A stretch of 18,381 nucleotides of DNA from an uncultured Flavobacterium sp. Lineage in GTDB: Bacteria > Bacteroidota > Bacteroidia > Flavobacteriales > Flavobacteriaceae. The stretch lies in assembly GCF_946479975.1 (NCBI RefSeq), contig NZ_CAMLIX010000090.1:1-18381 (forward strand). Reading direction: 5' to 3'. A program made the translations under genes and the position numbers. The notes below the pieces were generated by a model that saw only the letters and a list, made by a program, of their open reading frames with translations, did no database searches and had not been told where the DNA came from. This document shows, one piece after another, positions 14,399 through 18,381 of the stretch (position 1 is the stretch's first letter; every line of letters starts with the position of its first letter).

Positions 14399-15031
14399 TT
14401 ACTTGATTTCTGTAATAAATTCGTCTTTCGGAGTTCTAATTTTTTTCAAGTTTACCAGCCAGTCGTTTGCTTCGTCTCTGTAACCAAGAGGAAGAATCAA
14501 AACACTTTTTAGTCCAAGTTCGTTCAAACCTAAAAGTTTATCTACTTCTGCCGGAATAAAACCTTCCATTGGAGTTGCGTCTACTTTTTGTTCAGCTGCA
14601 GCTGCAATAGCTGTTCCAAGAGAAATATAAGCTTGTCTTGCCGCGTGGTTTGCGTGCCATTCTTTTCCAAGAGGCTCGTACATTCCCCAAAGTCTTTCTT
14701 TGTATTCATCCATTGCGCTTGCAGGAATTCCTCTTTCAGAAGTAGTTCTTTCAAAAACAGCAGAGATTTTTTCTAAAGTATATTCGTCCCAAGCAGCCCA
14801 GATTAAAACGTGAGAAGCATCTGTAATTTGACTTTGGTCAAAACCTACTGCTCTAATTTTTTCTTTTAATTCTTGATTTGTGATGACAAAAATCTTGTAA
14901 GGCTGTAGTCCAGACGAAGAAGGAGCTAACTTAGCAGCTTCTAGAATGTAATCTACTTTTTCTTGCGGTACAACTTGTCCGTTCATCTTTTTTGTAGCGT
15001 AACGCCAATTCAATGCTTCTATTAAGGCCAT
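14399..15031 (-). CDS. NfsB/NfnB-type NAD(P)H nitroreductase
   Basis: A 210-residue FMN-dependent oxidoreductase, cytoplasmic, that reduces nitro compounds or quinones with NAD(P)H. Typical features are the N-terminal WRYATKKMNG motif (FMN phosphate contacts), APSSSGLQPYKIFVI, WHANHAARQAYISLGTAIAAAAE, the ATPMEGF motif (as D-A-T-P-M-E-G-F), and VLILPLGYRDEANDW near the C-terminus. The ATG at 15031 (MALIEALNWRYATKK) is the start that fits the family; an in-frame upstream start at 15088 would add 19 residues unlike any family member and run through the promoter. The gene is divergent from an HxlR regulator, an arrangement often seen for quinone- or diamide-responsive reductases. Confidence 0.92.
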   Translation of the reverse strand: MALIEALNWRYATKKMNGQVVPQEKVDYILEAAKLAPSSSGLQPYKIFVITNQELKEKIRAVGFDQSQITDASHVLIWAAWDEYTLEKISAVFERTTSERGIPASAMDEYKERLWGMYEPLGKEWHANHAARQAYISLGTAIAAAAEQKVDATPMEGFIPAEVDKLLGLNELGLKSVLILPLGYRDEANDWLVNLKKIRTPKDEFITEIK

Positions 15032-15055
15032 TTTTGAGTTTATTAAAATTTTATT

Positions 15056-15123
15056 CAAATGTAAAAACTTTAAGTGTATTTTTGTCATCTAATTACCAAA
15101 AGTAACTGTAACATCGAGGTAAC
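15056..15123. promoter_or_regulatory. Divergent promoter region, nitroreductase / HxlR
   Basis: A minus-strand -7 element TACATTTG (15063-15056) faces the nitroreductase, and a plus-strand -7 element TATTTTTG (15077-15084) faces the HxlR gene; both fit TAnnTTTG, though neither has a clear TTG at -33. Just beyond lies the inverted repeat TTAC-CAAAA-GTAA (15093-15105) and three copies of GTAAC (15102-15106, 15108-15112, 15119-15123). These sit downstream of the HxlR -7 element and are a good candidate operator for the HxlR protein acting on both genes. Confidence 0.55.
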
Positions 15124-15136
15124 TAACTAACACAGT

Positions 15137-15493
15137 ATGATAAAAGAGCCTTCACACGATAAAAAAACATGCAGCAAACATATTTTAGCAGTGCATGATG
15201 CAATGGATATTTTAAACGGAAGATGGAAAATTGCCATTATTGCTTCTCTCTGCTTTAATACGTTGCGATTTACCGATTTATTAAAAGAAGTAGAAGGAAT
15301 TTCGGGTAAAATGCTCAGTAGAGAATTAAAAAATCTTGAAGAGAATCAATTGGTTACGCGAACCGTTTTGAGCACGCAGCCCATAACAGTTGAGTATGAG
15401 CTGACGGAATACGGGCATACTTTAAAAGAAGTAATTGATTCTCTTGCCAAATGGGGAGCGAAACATCGAAGAAAGATAACGGGGAAGGAGTAA
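15137..15493 (+). CDS. HxlR family transcriptional regulator
   Basis: A 118-residue winged-helix dimeric regulator. The HxlR pattern is clear: CSKHILAVHDAMDILNGRWKIAIIASL, then LRFTDLLKEVEGISGKMLSRELKNLEENQLVTR, then YELTEYGHTLKEVIDSLAKWGAKH. Cys12 lies at the N-terminal position of the thiol sensor cysteine in redox-sensing members such as YodB and HypR, and Cys39 is a second thiol. It is divergent from the nitroreductase with a 105-base gap, so it probably represses or activates that gene in response to electrophiles or disulfide stress, and itself. The thiol-sensing idea rests on position only. Confidence 0.9.
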   Translation: MIKEPSHDKKTCSKHILAVHDAMDILNGRWKIAIIASLCFNTLRFTDLLKEVEGISGKMLSRELKNLEENQLVTRTVLSTQPITVEYELTEYGHTLKEVIDSLAKWGAKHRRKITGKE

Positions 15494-15502
15494 CGTTTTT
15501 TT

Positions 15503-15558
15503 AGTCTCAGTCTCAGTCTCAGTTTTCAGTCTCAGTTTTCAGTCTCAGTCTCAGTCTC
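15503..15558. repeat. (AGTCTC)n microsatellite between convergent genes
   Basis: The hexamer AGTCTC is repeated three times, then interrupted twice by AGTTTTC variants, then repeated three more times, within 56 bases. It fills the 70-base gap between the HxlR stop (15493) and the MarR stop (15564). It does not lie in a promoter or coding sequence, so a switch function is unlikely; length variation by slippage is expected. Confidence 0.85.
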
Positions 15559-15563
15559 GTTTT

Positions 15564-16043
15564 TTATTCTTCGTTTTTTAGTTCTAAGGCTCTTTGGAAG
15601 AAACCTTGACGAGTTAGATTTTGTTCTGCTTCATCAATCGCTTTCAAAAGATTGTTTTGCGTATTGGTAATCTCGTTCAGCGTTTTGGTCATAATGTCCC
15701 AAACGGGTTTCATTTTTTCAATTAATTCCTTTCCTTTTGGTGTTAAAACAATCAGCCTTTTGCGCTCATCCAGTTTGTCTTTTTTAGAACTAATAATCTT
15801 TTGTTTTTCTAATTCCTTCAATAAACTAATTGTTGAAGGGTGACTGTAGCCAATTTCGCTGGCAATTTCGACCACACTCAGCATTTCTTTTACATGCAGG
15901 GTGTAAATTACAGGAAACCATTTGGGTTCAAAATCGATATTAAAATACGTGTAAATCTGAGCGCCGTCTTTTCGTAATTGCTCGCTCAGACGCTGTAGTC
16001 TTGTTGATATGGCTAAAATGCCTATTTCGTCAATTATATTCAT
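15564..16043 (-). CDS. MarR family transcriptional regulator
   Basis: A 159-residue winged-helix dimeric regulator. The core (about residues 55-105) reads LSVVEIASEIGYSHPSTISLLKELEKQKIISSKKDKLDERKRLIVLTPKGKELI, split here as helix-turn-helix (EIASEIGYSHPSTISLLKEL) and wing (KLDERKRLIVLT). Flanking helices are the dimer region. Its start overlaps the stop of the GNAT gene by four bases (ATGA, on the minus strand), so translation is coupled. The only palindromic site nearby lies in the promoter of that operon, so it is probably autoregulated. The ligand is not evident. Confidence 0.9.
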   Translation of the reverse strand: MNIIDEIGILAISTRLQRLSEQLRKDGAQIYTYFNIDFEPKWFPVIYTLHVKEMLSVVEIASEIGYSHPSTISLLKELEKQKIISSKKDKLDERKRLIVLTPKGKELIEKMKPVWDIMTKTLNEITNTQNNLLKAIDEAEQNLTRQGFFQRALELKNEE

Positions 16044-16531
16044 TTTTTCTGATTTAAAGTTAAATGGCAGAATACATTATCAGGTCTCATTAACGGAAAA
16101 TCGCTCGGAAGCGCTTCTTTTGCAATCCTAATAAAATTATTCTTTTCATAAAAACGTAAAGCGGCCTGCAATATAGTTACAGTACCTAAATATAGATTTT
16201 TAATACCGTTTTCTTCGCTGTAAGCAATTAATTGTTCCAATAATTGCTGGGCAATAGCAAACTCTTTGCCTCGGTATTCTTTCTTTACAAACATTTTTCT
16301 AATTGCTCCCGCTTCGGCATTAAATTTTACCAAAGCAATGGTGCCGACCAATTTATCATCGATAAAAGCTCCAAGAAATGTACCGCCAGGTTTAAAGTAA
16401 AAATTCTCAATATCTAATAAATCGGGCTGATCTTCTAGAGTTACAGGCACATTAAACTCTTTCTGCTGAATGTTTAATATCAAATCTACAATCTCTTTTT
16501 CGTATTCGTTTTGTATAGGCTGAATCTGCAT
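16040..16531 (-). CDS. GNAT family N-acetyltransferase
   Basis: A 163-residue acetyl-CoA-dependent acetyltransferase. The N-terminal motif (QNEYEKEIVDLILNIQQKEF) is typical of small-molecule GNATs; the central strand GTIALVKFNAEAGAIRKMFV leads into the acetyl-CoA pyrophosphate loop YRGKEFAIAQQLLEQL (the usual R-G-x-G-x-A with Glu-Phe instead of a small pair), and ALRFYEKNNFIRI is the conserved late helix-strand. Substrate unknown. It is the first gene of an operon with the MarR regulator. MarR-GNAT fusions exist in Bacteroidota, so the two split genes probably serve one pathway. The promoter with palindromic operator lies directly upstream. Confidence 0.88.
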   Translation of the reverse strand: MQIQPIQNEYEKEIVDLILNIQQKEFNVPVTLEDQPDLLDIENFYFKPGGTFLGAFIDDKLVGTIALVKFNAEAGAIRKMFVKKEYRGKEFAIAQQLLEQLIAYSEENGIKNLYLGTVTILQAALRFYEKNNFIRIAKEALPSDFPLMRPDNVFCHLTLNQKK

Positions 16532-16556
16532 TTTATTTCAAAATTTATTATAGGTA

Positions 16557-16588
16557 CAAAACTACGTAGTTAACTACATATAAACAAA
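16557..16588 (-). promoter_or_regulatory. GNAT-MarR promoter with embedded palindromic operator
   Basis: On the minus strand a -33 TTTG (16588-16585) and a -7 TAGTTTTG (16564-16557) are 20 bases apart. The space between and over the -7 holds two overlapping perfect palindromes: ACTACGTAGT (16561-16570) and GTAGTTAACTAC (16566-16577). A MarR dimer bound there would block RNA polymerase, which fits autorepression of the operon. Transcription would begin near 16550, about 20 bases before the ATG. Confidence 0.78.
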
Positions 16589-16591
16589 CAA

Positions 16592-16615
16592 AAAACTGCC
16601 GAAGTCAGCAGTTTT
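16592..16615 (-). terminator. Terminator of the secreted-protein gene
   Basis: The stem AAAACTGC/GCAGTTTT with inner pairing (TGA/TCG) and a short loop is followed on the minus strand by a T run (16595-16590) that continues into the -33 element of the GNAT promoter. It lies 41 bases after the stop at 16656. Terminator and next promoter therefore touch each other. Confidence 0.8.
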
Positions 16616-16655
16616 AAGTGTTTTTTATGATTTTTATAATTTATTTATAAAAGAA

Positions 16656-17249
16656 TTATTCTTTAACTAAAACAATTACAGCTTTGTAACCAGTACCAAC
16701 ATTCCATTCGCTTGACGAAATTACTTGGCCTTTGTCATCATAAACTTTAAATTCGGCTGTATTTGGTGAAGCAAAACCTTCGTTCAAAGCTTCAATATCT
16801 ATTTTGTTGATTCCTTTTTCTAGATTTATTTTGACACTTTTGAATTCACCATCCAAAAGTACCTCAGGTTCAATTACTTTATCATTTAAATATACTTTTA
16901 CTTTATCGCCGTCTACAAAAGCGGCATCACGATACATAATAGTAGAAGTAACTGCGGTTGTATTGAAGTTTCCTAAAAACTGATTTCTCCTGTAGAATAT
17001 CCCTTCAACATTTGATTCTTGTTTGTACAAGTTAGTATCCTTAAATAGTTCATCAGGATTTACCTGTAATGGAACCGGTTTTTCAATTGGTGCTGGCGGA
17101 TTTTCTTTGTTAGATTCTTCTTTTGGTGGAATAACTTCTTCTACCGGCGATTTTTTCGCTGGAATAGATTTGAATTTACTCTTCATTTCTTGTGAAAATC
17201 CCTGCACTGAAAAGGCAGCAACGGCGATTATCAAAAATATTTTTTTCAT
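16656..17249 (-). CDS. Secreted protein of unknown function with proline-rich linker
   Basis: A 197-residue exported protein. A Sec signal (KKIFLIIAVAAFSVQGFS, cleaved before QEM) is followed by a Lys/Pro/Glu-rich low-complexity linker (about 25-65; PPKEESNKENPPAPIEKPVP) and a beta-rich domain (about 75-197). This domain contains NFNTTAVTSTIMYRDAAF, DGDKVKVYLND, VLLDGEFKSVKINLEKG and INKIDIEALNEGFASPN, suggesting a beta-sandwich. I do not recognise a named family; it looks like a conserved flavobacterial periplasmic protein. No catalytic motif is visible. It stands alone with its own terminator. Confidence 0.75.
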   Translation of the reverse strand: MKKIFLIIAVAAFSVQGFSQEMKSKFKSIPAKKSPVEEVIPPKEESNKENPPAPIEKPVPLQVNPDELFKDTNLYKQESNVEGIFYRRNQFLGNFNTTAVTSTIMYRDAAFVDGDKVKVYLNDKVIEPEVLLDGEFKSVKINLEKGINKIDIEALNEGFASPNTAEFKVYDDKGQVISSSEWNVGTGYKAVIVLVKE

Positions 17250-17391
17250 TTTCTGTGGTATTTAATAGTAGGGTATTTTTTAGATTAGATGCATCATAAT
17301 CTTTCTATATAAACATTCTATAAACCGATTTATTGCCCTTTGATGCATTATTTTTATAAAAATTAACTTTCTTTTTAATTGTAATTGGAAG

Positions 17392-18182
17392 ATTTTTTTT
17401 TGCCACGAATTACACTAATTACCGCTAATTTCATTTTGGAGAAACTTAATTAAGGAAATAAATTTTACCGCAAATTCCACAAATTCTCGCAAATTTCATT
17501 CTATCGAAGTAAAAAAAATAATTTGTAAAAACCTAGATAATTTTTGGTTAAAAAAAATCTTACAAATCACCATGAAAAAAGTTATCTCTCGCAGATTTTA
17601 CAGATTAAGCAGATAAAAATAATTTGTGATAATTTGTGTAATTTGTGGTTGAAAAAATCTCATGAATCAGCAAGAAAAATTAATCTCTCGCAGATTTTAC
17701 AGATCAAGCAGATAAAATTAATTTGTGAAAATTCGTGTAATTCGTGGCAAAAAAATCTGCCAAATCAGCTAAATCTGCGGGAAAAAGTAGGTTTAAGTTT
17801 GGCCTTTTTTAAAGAGTAAAATTTACCGCAAATTCCACAAATTTCCACAAATTTCATTTTATAGGAAGTGAAAAAATAATTTGTGATAATTCGTGTAATT
17901 TGTGGTTTAAAAAAACACACAAAATCAGCACGAAAAATTAATCTCTCGCAGATTTTACAGATTAAGCAGATAAAAATAATTTGTGATAATTCGTGTAATT
18001 TGTGGTTTAAAAAATCTCACATGCAGATAAAATTAATTTGTGAAAATTCGTGTAATTCGTGGCAAAAAAAATCAGCCAGATCAGCTAAATCTGCGGGGAA
18101 AAAGTAGGTTTAAGTTTGGCCTTTTTTAAAGAGTAAAATTTTACCGCAAATTCCACAAATTTCCACAAATTTCATTCTATCG
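17392..18182. repeat. AT-rich interspersed-repeat array with a duplicated ~150-bp block
   Basis: The 930-base gene-free stretch from 17250 has nothing recognisable up to about 17390 except two copies of GATGCAT. From 17392 the sequence is made of a few words in two orientations. Plus-type: CTCGCAGATTTTACAGATTA, AAGCAGATAAA, AATTTGTGATAATTCGTG and AATTTGTGGTT, with five copies of the TTTGTG cluster. Minus-type: TACCGCAAATTCCACAAATT and CCACAAATTTC. A block of about 150 bases at 17708-17858 is repeated with small changes at 18023-18176. The left edge (TGCCACGAATTACACTAATT) is nearly the reverse complement of AATTCGTGTAATTCGTGGCA-like words at 17735-17750 and 18048-18064. No fixed repeat-spacer pattern exists. 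Reading frames crossing it are by-products. Confidence 0.8.
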
Positions 18183-18381
18183 CCAGTTTGCGCTTTTGCT
18201 GGGGCAAAAAAATCAGCTCTGGTGGGATCTTCCCGCACGCGAGTCACTGGAACTTAACGCCAGGATCTACGGAATTCCCAAGGAGAAACTCGAAAGAGTG
18301 GTCGCCGAACTGACCGATCTGCTCGCGGTTGGAGAAAAATTAAACGTGATGGTTCGGGAACTCTCGCTCGGTGAACGGATG
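18181..18381 (+). CDS. ABC transporter ATPase fragment, higher GC, abrupt left junction
   Basis: The last 67 codons encode the middle of an ABC-2-type exporter ATPase. It has the Q-loop (LLLGQKNQLWWDLPARESL, Gln9), an alpha-helical segment (RIYGIPKEKLERVVAELTDLL) and the signature motif LSLGERM (61-67). Walker A, which should lie about 50 residues earlier, is absent: the frame has no start and runs back into the AT-rich array, stopping at 18127-18129. Walker B lies beyond the window. GC is about 53% by hand count against low GC before it. The change falls exactly where the array copy breaks off. This is a fragment, not a complete gene of this genome; it probably comes from another organism. 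Confidence 0.8.

Noticed and set aside
15032..15088. Upstream start for the nitroreductase
   Set aside because: It would add 19 residues from AT-rich DNA containing the -7 elements; MALIEALNWRYATKK at 15031 fits the family.
15503..15558. Phase-variable switch at the AGTCTC tract
   Set aside because: The tract lies after both stop codons of convergent genes and hexamer changes keep frame anyway.
17544..18107. Two plus-strand reading frames of 91 and 74 codons with repeated SQILQIKQIKIICDN-type peptides
   Set aside because: The peptide repeats are direct translations of the DNA words in the array (17392-18182); there is no leader, no fold, and the frame follows the repeat unit. Treated as by-products.
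17392..18182. CRISPR array
   Set aside because: Copies differ in length and spacing, appear in both orientations, and have no unique spacers of constant size; no cas genes are near.
18181..18381. Recent horizontal transfer of an ABC exporter next to the repeat array
   Set aside because: The fragment begins in mid-domain with no start or Walker A, exactly at a broken repeat copy. A chimeric join explains this more simply; a real breakpoint is kept open in the findings.

Overview
The window looks like a Flavobacterium-type (Bacteroidota, Flavobacteriia) chromosome segment. It has low GC, AT-rich leaders with no clear Shine-Dalgarno sequences, a SusD-type outer-membrane glycan-binding protein, lipoproteins and Sec-secreted glycosidases, and several matches to the Bacteroidota promoter (-33 TTG/TTTG, -7 TAnnTTTG). 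No tRNA, rRNA, CRISPR array or intact mobile element was recognised.

Region 1 (1-9981, + strand) is the downstream part of a polysaccharide utilization locus. It runs: C-terminal part of a SusD/RagB protein; a clan GH-A (GH5-like) lipoprotein; a divergent GH43-like propeller enzyme; a GH2 glycosidase; a GH43 arabinofuranosidase-like enzyme; a lipoprotein aldose 1-epimerase; and two further GH43 enzymes joined by an ATGA overlap. Four five-bladed-propeller enzymes plus GH2 and a mutarotase suggest an arabinose-containing glycan (arabinan, arabinoxylan or arabinogalactan/pectin side chains). All products carry a Sec or lipoprotein signal. The SusC partner, regulator and sugar catabolic genes are not in view. 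A U-tract terminator at 10008-10037 closes the locus. The gaps between its genes are full of palindromes and interspersed repeats.

Region 2 (10047-12032, - strand) is an AraC-type regulator followed by a Tet(X)-like FAD monooxygenase. Region 3 (12161-14151) holds a lysine-rich H1-like protein with a good promoter, a nested repeat island, an orphan IS1595-type zinc-ribbon protein without a catalytic domain, and an orphan Roadblock/LC7 protein.

Region 4 (14399-17249) is a stress-regulation area: a nitroreductase divergent from an HxlR regulator, then a GNAT-MarR operon with a palindromic operator inside its promoter, then a conserved-looking secreted protein of unknown function.

Region 5 (17250-18182) has no gene. 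Most of it is an AT-rich array of degenerate words arranged in both orientations, with a roughly 150-bp block duplicated. The array breaks off in mid-word at about 18182. The last 200 bases are a higher-GC ABC-transporter ATPase fragment in a style unlike the rest, most simply a chimeric assembly join or a recombination breakpoint.
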